Shown here: positions 19,841 to 29,657 of the stretch, one piece after another
How the letters are laid out: each line of letters starts with the position of its first letter
Numbering within the stretch: position 1 is the stretch's first letter
Source of the DNA: Methanosarcina horonobensis HB-1 = JCM 15518
Lineage (GTDB): Archaea; Halobacteriota; Methanosarcinia; Methanosarcinales; Methanosarcinaceae
Assembly: GCF_000970285.1 (NCBI RefSeq)
Contig: NZ_CP009516.1
Location: 1 to 64,000, forward strand
DNA length: 64,000 nucleotides
Reading direction: 5' to 3'
Program-made: the position numbers and the translations under genes
Notes under the pieces: generated by a model
Told to the model about the DNA's origin: nothing
The model's database searches: none
What the model saw: the letters and a program-made list of their open reading frames with translations, nothing else

Positions 19841-21295
19841 TCAGAGAATAATCACTCTACTCCTGTTTCCGACACTCAGTTCAATTTCTTCGTTCAGTCC
19901 ATACCTGGCATATGCGTCAATGATCTGTATTTCGGAATCGATATCCAGGTCTTCTATCACATAGGCCTGTTCTCCCCAGAGCGTCAACCGGACGCTGCCT
20001 GTTTCGTCCTTAAGCTGCAGGTTTGCGACCACATTTTCGGTTCCGTCTTCTCGTTCAAACTCCCTTAGTTCTCCGACCTCGGAAATCTTTCCCTGTACAG
20101 AATAACTCTCGCCAGGTATAATATCGGCTATGTCAGTAAATTTCTCTCTGTACTCAACCTTTTTTTCGCTTTTTTGAATTATTCCTCTGGCTCCAAGACT
20201 GAGTTCAACCTGCTGGCTGAAAGTGTTTTCTCGGGAATAGGCATTAAGAACTTCAACAGTCTCATCAAAATCAATTTCTTCAAGAAAATCGGTCTTTTCA
20301 TCCCAGAGCGTCAGTCTTATTTTGCCCGTAGAATCTCCAAGAAGAATGTTCCCTACTCTGCCGGCAGATCCATCTTTTTTCTCGAAAGTCCGGGTTTCTG
20401 AGATATCAAGTACTCTGCCTGACACATTAATATTATTCATGTCAGCTTTTATGTCTGCAACAGGGGTGAATTCTTCCTCATATTCTACTTTCTTTTCACT
20501 TTTCCTGATTATGCTCCGATTCCCTATCTGCAGTTCAATTTTCTGGGTAAAGGCATTTTGCCGAGCGTAAGCATTGACGAGCTCAACAGTATCCCCATAC
20601 TCAATTTGATTTAGAAAATCAGTTTTTTCATCCCAAAGGGTTACTCTGAGTGTACCTGTCTCGTCTCCGAGCATCAGGTTTCCCACCCTTCCACTATTGC
20701 CGTCTTTACGCTGGAAGGTTCTGACTTCAGAAATTTCAAGTACCTTTCCGGTAAGGTTGAGGTCTCCCATGCCATCTTTTATGTCCTTTATTTTCTGGGT
20801 GCTCGAAACCACATCAACCTCTTCTTCACTTTCGGTCAGGACTCCATTGTTGCCGATGTTAACTTCCACTCCGGAGTATCCCTGCTTTGCAAATCCACTA
20901 ACCTGAACGGTTTGTCCTACCTTTACTTTTCCGGTTTTAATCAGGTCTGCCATGTTGTCCCAGAGTGTTAACTTTACTTTCCCTGTCTCATCTCCAACGA
21001 TAAGGTTTCCTACTCTGCCTATGGTCCCGTCATTCCGTGTGAACTCTTTAATATCGAAAACCGAAATAATTCTTGCAATAAAATTAACAGGTCCGCTTTC
21101 TGGGGTAATATTTTCTATTTTTATACTGTCTCTGCCAGCATCCGAGAATCCGAGTTCATTAGCGACCAGCATGGCAGCCATAGCCTCATCACAAAGTCCT
21201 CCCATGTTCTCGACCTTTTCCTGTGTACGCTGCAGGAAATCCTCTCTACTTATGACATGGCTGAGCTTCTTATAAATACTTTCAATATCGGTCAT
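19841..21295 (-). CDS. Replication protein A, four OB-fold ssDNA-binding protein (RPA1 type)
   Basis: This 484-residue single-stranded DNA-binding protein resembles Methanosarcina RPA1. After an N-terminal helical region (~1-65), four OB-folds repeat the signature RVGNLxxGDxTGxxxLTLWD, starting near residues 70, 175, 270 and 370. The core VKLTLWDN / LRVTLWDEK / IRLTLWDEK / VRLTLWGEQ strands mark each fold. Such proteins coat and protect ssDNA in replication and repair. No zinc finger is seen, unlike RPA2/3-type paralogs. The ATG at 21295 follows AAGGGAG, a good ribosome-binding site. The gene is immediately downstream (minus strand) of an MFS remnant and runs toward the ORB-containing gap. 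Confidence 0.92.
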   Translation of the reverse strand: MTDIESIYKKLSHVISREDFLQRTQEKVENMGGLCDEAMAAMLVANELGFSDAGRDSIKIENITPESGPVNFIARIISVFDIKEFTRNDGTIGRVGNLIVGDETGKVKLTLWDNMADLIKTGKVKVGQTVQVSGFAKQGYSGVEVNIGNNGVLTESEEEVDVVSSTQKIKDIKDGMGDLNLTGKVLEISEVRTFQRKDGNSGRVGNLMLGDETGTLRVTLWDEKTDFLNQIEYGDTVELVNAYARQNAFTQKIELQIGNRSIIRKSEKKVEYEEEFTPVADIKADMNNINVSGRVLDISETRTFEKKDGSAGRVGNILLGDSTGKIRLTLWDEKTDFLEEIDFDETVEVLNAYSRENTFSQQVELSLGARGIIQKSEKKVEYREKFTDIADIIPGESYSVQGKISEVGELREFEREDGTENVVANLQLKDETGSVRLTLWGEQAYVIEDLDIDSEIQIIDAYARYGLNEEIELSVGNRSRVIIL

Positions 21296-21823
21296 GTTAC
21301 TCCCTTGAATCGTTGATCCCTATTTTCAATGCTTGGTGATGCTTTCTTCAGTATATGTACTTGCCTTAAAAGTTAGCTTGCCTTAAACATCAGGTGTTCG
21401 TCCCTGAAGGAACGTTAATGTGAGCTTTATCTCAAGACGTGAATTGTTTTGAAGATGCGGAATATAAGATATTAATCGTTTTGGAAACCTGAAATATTTC
21501 AGGACAAGATTTGATATAAAATTAAGATCATTATTTTTTAAGTTTAGGTAGTTCAGGTAAAATATTTCTTAATCTCGTATGAGAATAACCAGATCCTATA
21601 CGTCCTTTCGCTAATGCATAATAAGAATATCCCTGAAAATTAAATATTATTTGGTAAGTCTGCTTCTTTTCCGGTCATTCTTTAAAGATTGTTACTTCTT
21701 AAAGATCCCTTGATACGGTATGTAAGGTGTCTTACTAAAGATTACCGTATGCAGGGTGAAAGTATTCTACCAGGAAATGAGATTTTATATGCTGAGAAAC
21801 CATCTTGAGAGTGAGTACCTTAA
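21296..21823. other. Intergenic region upstream of RPA with a nested hairpin
   Basis: No gene is seen in these ~530 bases. A nested inverted repeat lies at 21713-21750: outer arms ATACGGTA / TACCGTAT and an inner stem GTAAG / CTTAC. The RPA promoter must be on the minus strand here, but I could not assign its TATA box with confidence. Confidence 0.45.
21713..21750. repeat. Nested inverted repeat (cruciform-like)
   Basis: Outer 8-base arms at 21713-21720 and 21743-21750 enclose an inner 5-base stem at 21722-21726 and 21731-21735 with a 4-base loop. It precedes an MFS remnant and could be a leftover regulatory site or mobile-element end. Confidence 0.4.
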
Positions 21824-22443
21824 GTGTTTTATGTCGAGATCGGGCTTATAGTGGGGATCTATTCTGCAACAACCCTTCTTTTTTCTTTTATTTTCGGAAG
21901 GCTTGCTGACTTCCATCACCTGCGTACGGTACTTCTTGGAGGTTTTGGATTTGCTGTAGTCTCTTTTTTTATTTCAGGTCTTTGCCACCGACCCTTCCAC
22001 TCTCATGCTTGCAAGAGCTTTAGCCGGTTTCATTGTTGGAATCCCTCCGGGAGCCCTTATAGCCTATGTCCATTATCAAAAGCAGAGTCTGGGAAGGTTT
22101 ATTTCTCTGGGATCTCTCGGCTGGATGGCAGATTTTTTCACTGCAGACCTAGTAGGGGTAAGAATGAACCTGCTTTTCATACTTTCATCTCTCTGTTGCA
22201 CTTTCTGTTTTCTGCAGGCTTTCCCTCCGGGAACTTGGAGCAAGTGCCTTCTGGATAGGAATCATTTATGCTATAAATCCCGCAATCCAGTTTCTAATAA
22301 TGCGCATGCTTGATCCATTTGAAAATGAAAAGCTGATCTATGCAGGCTACCTGCTCTCAGGGATTGGTTTTATCAGCTACTTTTGCCCCTTCTCTACAAA
22401 GCCCTTGGGAAGACGGCAGGCACGAATAATGCCTGAAAGATAG
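21824..22443 (+). pseudogene. Major facilitator superfamily transporter, frameshifted and truncated
   Basis: Parts of one MFS (DHA1-like) permease are spread over three reading frames. Frame one, from 21824, gives GLIVGIYSATTLLFSFIFGR, including the TM2-loop signature FGRLAD. Near 21975-21985 the frame shifts to ATDPSTLMLARALAGFIVG and a TM4-6 region. Near 22200 it shifts again to LRELGASAFWIGIIYAINPA, ending at the stop at 22441-22443. The first membrane segment and the C-terminal half are missing. It is a decaying gene beyond likely function. A second MFS remnant, of DHA2 type, lies at 36000. Confidence 0.85.
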
Positions 22444-22572
22444 CCTAGATGTAGAGAATCAGAATTTTTAAAGTAAGACGTAAAATTCTCTTTTCAAAAA
22501 CCAGTTTTAAGAAATAAAGTTAATTAAAACAAAACCTTATTTATGGTAAAGTTTCATTATGTACGTGATATC

Positions 22573-23196
22573 ATGATTCGAAAATGCACTGAGCACGGCT
22601 ATTTTAGAGGAGGCAGCTGTCAGCAGTGTAAACGCCCTGGTAGATACGTGCTGGATGATGGTAGAGAAGAAAAGCTTGGCAGGTTTGTATCAGGCACTCT
22701 CCGACACTTCCCGGCATCTGCAGGGGTTAGAATGGATAAATACGGCTGGGTGGACCTTAACGTTTTCTGTGAGGTTATGAAAAAGCGTTACAACTGGATG
22801 AGAAAAGAATACCTTTATGCCCTTGTGGAGTCTGATGAAAAGGGAAGATATCAGATAAGCGGATCCATGATCAGAGCGCGCTACGGACATTCCGTTGACG
22901 TCAATCTTGACTACGAAGAAAGTGATACTCCGTACGTATACTATGGAGCAAGCCCTGAGGAGGTCGATGTCCTGCTTGAGAACGGAATTTTCCCTATCAA
23001 ACAGCGCTATGTACATCTCAGTACTACATATGAAAAGGCAGCTGAAGTTGCCCTGATTCATACCGAAAGTCCTGTGATCCTTCAGGTTGATGCCTTTAGA
23101 GCTCAGGAAGACGGAATTTCTCTGAAGCTTGCAACAGATTACATCGTACTTGCAGAAAAGATACCTCCTGAGTATCTGTTTGTACTCGAGGACTAA
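22573..23196 (+). CDS. kptA: RNA 2'-phosphotransferase KptA/Tpt1
   Basis: This ~207-residue NAD+-dependent enzyme removes a 2'-phosphate from RNA, producing ADP-ribose 1''-2'' cyclic phosphate. Family features are GRFVSGTLRHFPASAGVRMD, IRARYGHSVDVN and the ADP-ribosyltransferase fold segment YYGASPEEVDVLLENGI. A short N-terminal region CTEHGYFRGGSCQQC has Cys residues that could bind zinc, as seen in archaeal members. An ATG at 22543 is also in frame; I prefer 22573 because GTGAT lies just upstream and the conserved region starts there. It is convergent with rtcA and about 10 kb from an RNA ligase gene, suggesting an RNA-end-processing neighbourhood. Confidence 0.92.
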   Translation: MIRKCTEHGYFRGGSCQQCKRPGRYVLDDGREEKLGRFVSGTLRHFPASAGVRMDKYGWVDLNVFCEVMKKRYNWMRKEYLYALVESDEKGRYQISGSMIRARYGHSVDVNLDYEESDTPYVYYGASPEEVDVLLENGIFPIKQRYVHLSTTYEKAAEVALIHTESPVILQVDAFRAQEDGISLKLATDYIVLAEKIPPEYLFVLED

Positions 23197-23289
23197 TTTC
23201 TTGTTACCATTTTTCTTATTCTCTCACGATTTTTTTCACATATTTTTTTGCTAATTTTTCTGCTGGTTTTCTTTCATTTTTTTTCTTTT
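23197..23289 (+). terminator. T-rich terminator region after kptA
   Basis: Just after the kptA stop the plus strand has several runs of five to eight T residues (about 23205-23289), the usual archaeal termination signal. It lies between the convergent kptA and rtcA genes. Confidence 0.6.
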
Positions 23290-24351
23290 TTATCCATCTA
23301 CTGAGACTTCAAAAAGGCCTTCTTTCTCTTCTATTCTAAACTTCACATTGAGAAACTGTTCTGTGACCCAGATATTTGTTGCCGCGTGCAAGGTCAGTTC
23401 GCGCACCGTGTAAGAACTGTTGCCTGCAAGTGCCATATACGGGATCAACTGGTCTGCCAGATGCATATCCACAGCAGCTCCTGCTCTGAGTTCTGCAATA
23501 ATTTCTTCTGCAGCGCGCCTGCCCACTTTTTCAGCAGGTAGTCCCCTCTCTCCGAGAGCACTTCCCCCGCAATAACCTGTCCATAGAGTTATCCCGCTTC
23601 CTGTGGAAAACGATTCGTGTGACTGGACATCAATCCGTGAGCCATATCCGGCTTCAAGAAGAAGGGACTCAGCAGCTTCAGCCTGGCGAGCAGGTACATG
23701 GGCTGGAAGATTCGATGTGTGTGAAACTCCTATAATTTTTCTTTTCTGGCTCTCTTCTTCGAAACCTTCTTCACCTACCAGTTTTTCCCCGAATTTTTCA
23801 TTTTCTTCTGTCTTCCGGAAATGAAAACCATGAAGTTTGCAGGGCTTAAAAATAGCCGAGACATTTCCTCCTCCCCTGGGATAGTAACCGCGCTCTCTCA
23901 GGGTTACGCTGCCCACGTATCCTAGCTGTTCAAGTGCCCTGAGAGTTATATGCTGAAGGTAGTCCACTGTAGGAGACCAGGCAACGTCAGTCCCACCTCT
24001 AATTGTTAACTCAACCTTTTCTTTTGCAAAAGGCAAGGCTGGCATAATGCATTGCAAAAGCAGGGTTATGCTTCCTGCGGTTCCTATGTCAATATCGTAC
24101 TTGCCTCCCTTTATTTCTATTGGAGAGAAAAATAGCTCCGAAGAACCCGGAAAAAGTCCTGAAACCTGTGCCCCGCATATCTTTGCTGCAGTTTCCAGAG
24201 ATTTAAGGTGTTGCTGTTTCAGGCCTGGGTTTGGCCTATTTTTTCTTATATTCGTAACCTTTATTTCTTTTCCAGTAACCGCAGAAAGGGCAACAGCGGT
24301 TCTGACTAACTGTCCGCCCCCTTCTCCATAAGAACCGTCAATTTCTATCAA
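23290..24351 (-). CDS. rtcA: RNA 3'-terminal phosphate cyclase RtcA
   Basis: This 353-residue enzyme uses ATP to convert an RNA 3'-phosphate into a 2',3'-cyclic phosphate. It begins with the family signature IDGSYGEGGGQLVRTAVALS and carries IRKNRPNPGLKQQH, DIGTAGSITLLLQ and TVDYLQHITL. The adenylation region VDMHLADQLIPYMALAG includes His297, equivalent to the nucleophilic histidine of bacterial RtcA. The SHTSNLPAHVPARQAEAAES segment is also typical. A Glu/Lys-rich stretch at ~180-205 is a variable insertion. It is convergent with kptA. No RtcB gene is seen in the window. Confidence 0.94.
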   Translation of the reverse strand: MIEIDGSYGEGGGQLVRTAVALSAVTGKEIKVTNIRKNRPNPGLKQQHLKSLETAAKICGAQVSGLFPGSSELFFSPIEIKGGKYDIDIGTAGSITLLLQCIMPALPFAKEKVELTIRGGTDVAWSPTVDYLQHITLRALEQLGYVGSVTLRERGYYPRGGGNVSAIFKPCKLHGFHFRKTEENEKFGEKLVGEEGFEEESQKRKIIGVSHTSNLPAHVPARQAEAAESLLLEAGYGSRIDVQSHESFSTGSGITLWTGYCGGSALGERGLPAEKVGRRAAEEIIAELRAGAAVDMHLADQLIPYMALAGNSSYTVRELTLHAATNIWVTEQFLNVKFRIEEKEGLFEVSVDG

Positions 24352-24520
24352 TTTCCCTCTCCCTGTATCTCACTTAACTTTTAAGCCGGCTTTTCACTTA
24401 ACTTTTAATTCAGTTTTTCGCCTGATTTTTCTTCAGTTTTCGCTCAGCTCTCCACTCAGCTTTTCACCTTGTTTTTACTTAGTTTTTTCAATTTATTTTC
24501 ACTTTGTGACTTCTGTGTCT

Positions 24521-26020
24521 TTAATCTAATTTCTCATCTGGACTCTTTTCATTTGCTTTAATTTCTCGCATATTTCTGACTGCAGATTTTACAGCCGGAA
24601 TGAGAGGATCAACAAGCATGGAAACCGGAGGGGCGTAACAGGTCTCAAGGCTAAGAAGGTCTTTTACTGTTGTTTTCTTTCTTATCGCAAGGGAAAGGGC
24701 ATCAATTCTTTCTTTTATACCTTCTCCTCCTGCGAGTTGCGCTCCTGCAAGGCAATTGCCTTTAAAAAGAAGTTTTACGTAGAGGTCTTTTCGCCCCGGA
24801 TAGTAAGAAGCTCTTGTGCGTCCCCGGGAAAAGCCGGTTACAACTTTTATTCCCTGCCTCTCCGCTTCTCCTGATGTGAGTCCTACTCCTCCGAACTGCA
24901 GGTTCCCGGCAATGGCTACCCAGGGATCGGCAAGAGGGCCGAAAGTAGAATGTTTGCCTGTTATATTGTTTCCTATTACGTCTGCCATATGCCGTGCTGT
25001 TGTGCCCAGCTGGCTTAGCCTCTGTTCTCCGGTCACAAGATCGGTAACTTCAGCACATTCTCCCCCTGCGTACACATTGGGTAGAAACTTCTCTCCTGTC
25101 TTTACCTGAAGCATTTCATTTACGACTATTCCTCCTGCTTTTCCAATAGTTATTCCTGCTTCTTCGGCAAGGCAGGTTTCTGGTTTTACGCCTGTTGCCA
25201 GGAGTACAAGATCTGCAGGAAACTGCCTGTCCTTTACAAGTATGGTTTTTTGTTTCCAGAAATTTTCAGGTAAAAGTACAGTTTCTCCTGTGATAACTTC
25301 CACGCCCAGCGCTTTAAGCTGTGCCCTGACAATTGCAGACATATCTGAATCAAACTGCCTGGAAAGCAGGTCTTTGTTTCGGGTTATGAGGATGGTCTTA
25401 ATCCCCCTTCTTGTAAGAGCTGAAGCACACTCGATCCCTATCGTGCCTCCGCCTACAATGCAGACTATCCGGGCAGTCTCCAGTGCTTTTCCAAAAAGCA
25501 TACCGTCAGCAAGAGTCCTGAGCGTAAAAATTCCGTAAGGCATAATATTTGCCTGGCTTTTTCGTAATATAAATGGCAGGCTTCCCGTGGCAATTACCAG
25601 CTTGTCAAAATGATAGATCCCTTCCCCTGTCAGGATAACCTGCCCTGTCAGATCTATTGAAATTACTTTCTCGTTCAGCCTCACATCTATTTTGTTTTCT
25701 CTGAAAAAATCGGGAGGCTTTACAATCAGTTTTTCAAAATTTTCGATTTCCCTTCCCAGAACAAAGGGGATTCCGCAGTGACTGTAAGCGGTGTGAGAAT
25801 CACATGAAAGTACAATTATATTGAAATCGCTCTGCCTTCGAATTTTAGTTGCAGCTGCCATCCCACAGGCTCCCCCTCCTATAATGACAACTTTTGTAGA
25901 CTCTTTCTCTGTTCGGGCATGTGTTGAGATCTTTTCAGAAATTCCTTCCTGAACTTTACCTGCTGTTCGAGAATTCCCACCAGTATCTTTTGCTCCAGAA
26001 TCGCTTCCCATACTTTTCAT
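24521..26020 (-). CDS. CoA-disulfide reductase / NADH oxidase-like flavoprotein
   Basis: This ~499-residue FAD-dependent pyridine nucleotide-disulfide oxidoreductase is related to CoA-disulfide reductase and NADH oxidase. The FAD Rossmann motif is VVIIGGGACGMAA. The redox cysteine sits in YSHCGIPF. The NAD(P)H Rossmann motif is IVCIVGGGTIGIECASALTR, followed by LLATGVKPET and the second FAD motif VYAGGECAE. Activity could be CoA-disulfide, polysulfide or oxygen reduction, so a role in oxidative stress or thiol balance is plausible. A ~40-residue Lys/Ser-rich N-terminal extension precedes the fold, with alternative starts (GTG 26035, ATG 26020 and a later ATG). A short hairpin GGTGC-GAA-GCACC spans the GTG start. 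Confidence 0.85.
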   Translation of the reverse strand: MKSMGSDSGAKDTGGNSRTAGKVQEGISEKISTHARTEKESTKVVIIGGGACGMAAATKIRRQSDFNIIVLSCDSHTAYSHCGIPFVLGREIENFEKLIVKPPDFFRENKIDVRLNEKVISIDLTGQVILTGEGIYHFDKLVIATGSLPFILRKSQANIMPYGIFTLRTLADGMLFGKALETARIVCIVGGGTIGIECASALTRRGIKTILITRNKDLLSRQFDSDMSAIVRAQLKALGVEVITGETVLLPENFWKQKTILVKDRQFPADLVLLATGVKPETCLAEEAGITIGKAGGIVVNEMLQVKTGEKFLPNVYAGGECAEVTDLVTGEQRLSQLGTTARHMADVIGNNITGKHSTFGPLADPWVAIAGNLQFGGVGLTSGEAERQGIKVVTGFSRGRTRASYYPGRKDLYVKLLFKGNCLAGAQLAGGEGIKERIDALSLAIRKKTTVKDLLSLETCYAPPVSMLVDPLIPAVKSAVRNMREIKANEKSPDEKLD

Positions 26021-26035
26021 AATGGTGCTTCGCAC

Positions 26036-27426
26036 CTATTATAAGTTTTTAAATGCAAAAAAAAACTTTTAACTTCCTTAAAAGAATATCTCTTTGAAAC
26101 AGTTTTCTTTAAATATCTATCCTTTTTTCTTTAAAATAATCTTTTAAGGTATTTTTTAGGTAAAGTATGTATAAGTGTTTTAAAATGAATCTAAGCGTTT
26201 TAAGGGATAAATAGCTTAAATGGGGGTCTGAACGAGCGAGTTGGGAGTGGGGGGGTTAGTATATAAAACAGTGTATTTTCTCGCTCGTTCAAATTTTAGA
26301 CGTCTTTTGTTTTATATATACTTTTCTAAATTTTTCCAATCAGGTACTTTTTAGAATCTTAATAATCTTTCCAGAAAGTTACTATCCTTAAATTTATCAA
26401 GAGCAAATTAAAAAATTCGGGTTTAATTAACTTCTTAAATAACCACAAAGTTCTTAAAGCCTGCAGGCATTAAACATATGAATTTAAGACACATGACGTA
26501 CAGGATTCCTGTTTTGCCGAAATTGGTTTGAAGCAGGCGGGAGCTGTTCTGTCAGGTCATATCATAAATTAACAATATCATCCATTCATCACTACTGGAT
26601 TCGTAAAGAGTTTCACTTAACTAAACGTATGCAAACTTAATAGAAATTTCAGATTATACATAATATTACCAATTCAGGGCTAATATTCTCAAGTCCAAAA
26701 TAACCTTATATTAATATCACCCATGAAGCGAAAGTCAAAAAGTGCTTTCAACAAACCTGATGCATTCCATTCACTGCTTTACCACTTATCGTTTAGGGAT
26801 ACTTGTTTAAGATAAAAAAGGCGTCAGGGACACTTAAGCCACTCACGCCTCAGTTTTATTCCATTTCTAGGAATATCTCTGAAGTCTTCAGACATCAGGC
26901 GATTGAATCGCAACACATAATTTGACTTACGGCTCTGAGATCTATTTCAGATCAATAATAAGCTTATGTTAGGGCGAAGACCTTTGTGCAGATACAAAAA
27001 AGCTTACTTTAAACATTTCGGTGTCTGTTTACTCTGGTCGAAAGCCAAAGAATAGCTCTATCTGTGAGAACTCTAAAACCAGACTGATATTGATCTGGCA
27101 TTTACCTTGCAGGTAAGAACTTTCATCAAGCAACAGTCAGGAAGTGTTCCGTCGGTTTAATTCTCCTGGCATAAGCGCAACAGGCAGTTGCAGACGGTCC
27201 GGAATTTCTCTTTCCGGTTACAGTAATCTTTAATTCTGAAATCTGCCTTTTCAAGGGTGTATTATCCCTGACCTGGTTCTAAATCTGATTTTGCTATTAC
27301 TTTTGTATTCTCCAGCTCACTATGGGCTTCCAGCACGTTTCCAGGGATATTGAGAAATCACTTAAGGAAAAATTTTTCGTAATAAATACTTCATGATAAA
27401 TCATTACAAAGTCTGGGAGAATTTAA
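26036..27426. other. 1.4-kb intergenic region upstream of dnaG
   Basis: No intact gene is supported in this gap between the divergent flavoprotein gene and dnaG. It contains the 12-base inverted repeat at 26229-26291. From 26460 to 27330 the sequence is less AT-rich than other gaps. It could be a long dnaG leader, an unannotated RNA, or decayed genes; a short open stretch at 26478 (NLRHMTYRIPVLPKLV) ends quickly. No RNase P, SRP or snoRNA signature was recognised. Confidence 0.45.
26229..26291. promoter_or_regulatory. 12-base perfect inverted repeat bracketing a TATA-like box
   Basis: Arms TGAACGAGCGAG (26229-26240) and CTCGCTCGTTCA (26280-26291) flank a 39-base spacer. The spacer contains a G-rich run (26243-26255) and ATATAAAA (26261-26268). 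A plus-strand transcript from this TATA would start about where the right arm ends. It looks like a regulator-controlled promoter or a structured RNA. Confidence 0.5.
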
Positions 27427-28995
27427 ATGCAAAATACGGATACCACAAAATACATTATTCACTCTAAAATCAATGCTGATGGGGTTATTGAGCGTCCTGA
27501 TATCGTAGGCGCAATTTTTGGTCAGACCGAAGGACTGCTTGGGGCTGATCTTGATCTGCGCGATTTGCAAAAAACCGGCAGGATCGGAAGGATCGAGGTA
27601 ATGGTTACCGCAAAAGGTGGAAAGACCAAAGGAAATATCTTCGTTCCTTCGAGCCTTGATAAGGTAGAGACATCCATTCTTGCAGCGTCTCTGGAAACCA
27701 TTGATAGGGTAGGTCCCTGCAGTGCCAAGATCGAGGTTTTCCAGGTGGAAGATGTAAGGGCTGTAAAACGTAAAAAGATTATTGAAAGAGCAAAACTCAT
27801 CTTTACGAAGATGTTCGATGAGACTGTGCCCGAATCTCAGGAACTTGCCGATGAGGTCAGACAGTCCGTCAGGGTTGATGAGCTGACTTATTATGGGAAG
27901 TCAAGAATACCCTGCGGACCGAATGTACTTAACTCGGATGCTATTATTATTGTTGAAGGCAGGGCTGATATCCTGAATCTGCTCCGCTACGGTATAAAAA
28001 ATACCATCTGCGTGGGTGGAACTAACATTCCGCCTGAGGTCGCTGAACTTACCAAGAAGAAAACAGTGACTGCTTTCACGGATGGAGATCGGGGTGGAGA
28101 ACTCATTATACGCGAACTTCTGCAGGTAGCAGATATAGACTATGTTGCTCGTGCTCCAGACGGTAAATGTGTAGAAGACCTGGTTCAGAAAGAAATTATT
28201 AGAGCCCTTCGTCGCAAAGTTCCAGTGGAACAGATTATTGAAAAGTACGGCATCCAGGAAAAAGAAAGTGAGGATAGCGCCTGCAGGCTGGAACGTGTTT
28301 CCAAGAGAAAGATGAGAGCGCCGGAAATAGTTCCCAGGACCGCTGAAAAGAAGCTACACAAACGTGTGAAGGTTCACAGGGTATCTCCAAAAGCAGATGT
28401 TCATGAAGAGGAATTCCCCGAAGAAATGGAAGAGATTGGTTCTGAAAAAGCTCTTGAAAGAACCTCCGAAAAAATCGTAGAAAAAATTCCTGAAAGGCTC
28501 GCTGAAAAAACTTCCGTAATGGCAGAAAAAATTGAGGGCAGACCAGCTGTTGCAAAGCCTGCAGTCATGGCAAGGGCAGTTTCGGCCACCAGAGTTCCAA
28601 GAGGAAAGCCTGTAGCTGAGAAAGTTCCAACTGTGAAGGTCCCTGGTGGAGAGGCAGTAAGGGTTTCCCCTGCTCCTGCCAGACCGGTTCCGGCTCCAGT
28701 CTCTCCGGAAGCTGCGAGGTTCAGACCGCACGTTGACGCTCTTAAAGGAACATTGACGGCAAGGATTCTGGACTCCGAAGATAAGATAGTAGAGGAAATT
28801 GCAGTCAGAGATCTTGCAAGCAGACTAAAGAACTACAGAGATAATGTGAAAAGTGTAGTTTTTGATGGCGTAATCACTCAGAGGCTTGTTGATATCGCTT
28901 CAAGTAATGCAATCAAAAATCTTGTAGGAGTAAAAATAGGAAATCTCGCTAAAGTTCCTGCAGATATGGAAGTTTTGACCTCCAGTATGCTCTGA
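27427..28995 (+). CDS. dnaG: Archaeal DnaG-like primase (Toprim), exosome-associated
   Basis: This 522-residue archaeal DnaG has the N-terminal region [20 protein letters not shown], then a Toprim domain with [10 protein letters not shown] (Glu177) and TDGDRGGE (Asp219, Asp221). Archaeal DnaG can make primers in vitro and is a stable partner of the RNA exosome. The sequence departs from a compact family member by a long Lys/Glu/Ala/Pro-rich linker (about residues 285-430) with repeated EK and [11 protein letters not shown]-type segments. A conserved C-terminal domain of ~85 residues follows ([20 protein letters not shown]). The ATG has GGGAGA upstream. It follows a 1.4-kb gap with an operator-like palindrome. 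Confidence 0.94.
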   Translation: MQNTDTTKYIIHSKINADGVIERPDIVGAIFGQTEGLLGADLDLRDLQKTGRIGRIEVMVTAKGGKTKGNIFVPSSLDKVETSILAASLETIDRVGPCSAKIEVFQVEDVRAVKRKKIIERAKLIFTKMFDETVPESQELADEVRQSVRVDELTYYGKSRIPCGPNVLNSDAIIIVEGRADILNLLRYGIKNTICVGGTNIPPEVAELTKKKTVTAFTDGDRGGELIIRELLQVADIDYVARAPDGKCVEDLVQKEIIRALRRKVPVEQIIEKYGIQEKESEDSACRLERVSKRKMRAPEIVPRTAEKKLHKRVKVHRVSPKADVHEEEFPEEMEEIGSEKALERTSEKIVEKIPERLAEKTSVMAEKIEGRPAVAKPAVMARAVSATRVPRGKPVAEKVPTVKVPGGEAVRVSPAPARPVPAPVSPEAARFRPHVDALKGTLTARILDSEDKIVEEIAVRDLASRLKNYRDNVKSVVFDGVITQRLVDIASSNAIKNLVGVKIGNLAKVPADMEVLTSSML

Positions 28996-29020
28996 AGAGG
29001 TCTTTTTACTTCTTTTTTTC
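28996..29020 (+). terminator. T-rich terminator after dnaG
   Basis: Directly after the dnaG stop the plus strand has runs of five and seven T residues within 25 bases, the usual archaeal intrinsic termination signal. Confidence 0.6.
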
Positions 29021-29378
29021 ATTTTTCTACCCGTTTTTTCTTTTTATATCTTTTCTTATTCTTTCAGAAAAAACAGTTGTTTTGTGCTGAATCCTCGTAT
29101 AAAGTAATCTTTATTTTTTTCTAGGTCTAATTATCTCATTGTTATTATTTTATGTGTAACATTTATGTACATCTTCTGTGAAATCACCACGATTTAGTAT
29201 GGTTTCACACTATGGCATCAAAGTTCACACTCTTCTCCATAATCTTTCATGATTTTTCATATACATTATATGGAAAAATTTATTAGTAAAAACTAGGAAG
29301 GGTATTTCCTCGGATAATTCTTTTATTCGGTTCAAGATAATATTTAATTGATCTTGTAAAATTGTAGGTCTGTTCGCT
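29021..29378. other. Intergenic region upstream of UPF0058
   Basis: No gene is seen. Further T runs continue to about 29125. TATA-like stretches near 29262-29271 (ACATTATATG) and 29335-29345 (AATATTTAATT) could serve the UPF0058 gene. Confidence 0.45.
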
Positions 29379-29657
29379 ATGCACAAGGAAGAACTAATAC
29401 AACTGCACACATATATGGCTCAAATGAAGAGGTACTTTGAGAGGCACGGTGTAACGCACGAGTTCGACGACTACAAGGCTTTATCGATAAGCCCCGTCCA
29501 CATCCACAGGAGCAAGGCGGATCACAAGCGCGCAATTTTTATTTTGGGAGGCGAGCTTGCCACTCTCATGTCCAGGGACGATCCCATTTTCGAGGAAGCG
29601 TCTGCCCATATGAGAGATTCCATGAATTCCGTCATTAAGCTCATCGGTAATAACTGA
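29379..29657 (+). CDS. UPF0058 family protein
   Basis: This 92-residue protein matches the archaeal UPF0058 family, whose function is unknown to me. Conserved features are the start MHKEELIQLHTYMAQ and YKALSISPVHIHRSKADHKR, with several His residues that could bind metal, then FILGGELATLMS. It is short, helical and soluble. Its last 17 bases overlap the 3' end of the convergent GNAT gene. Confidence 0.85.
   Translation: MHKEELIQLHTYMAQMKRYFERHGVTHEFDDYKALSISPVHIHRSKADHKRAIFILGGELATLMSRDDPIFEEASAHMRDSMNSVIKLIGNN

Noticed and set aside
26460-27330. Search for RNase P RNA, SRP RNA or a riboswitch upstream of dnaG
   Set aside because: None of the conserved core sequences was recognised by eye; only a covariance search could settle it.
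28219-28233. GTTCCAGTGGAACAG inside dnaG resembles the ORB core
   Set aside because: It lacks the G-string, lies in a conserved coding frame, and is a chance match.
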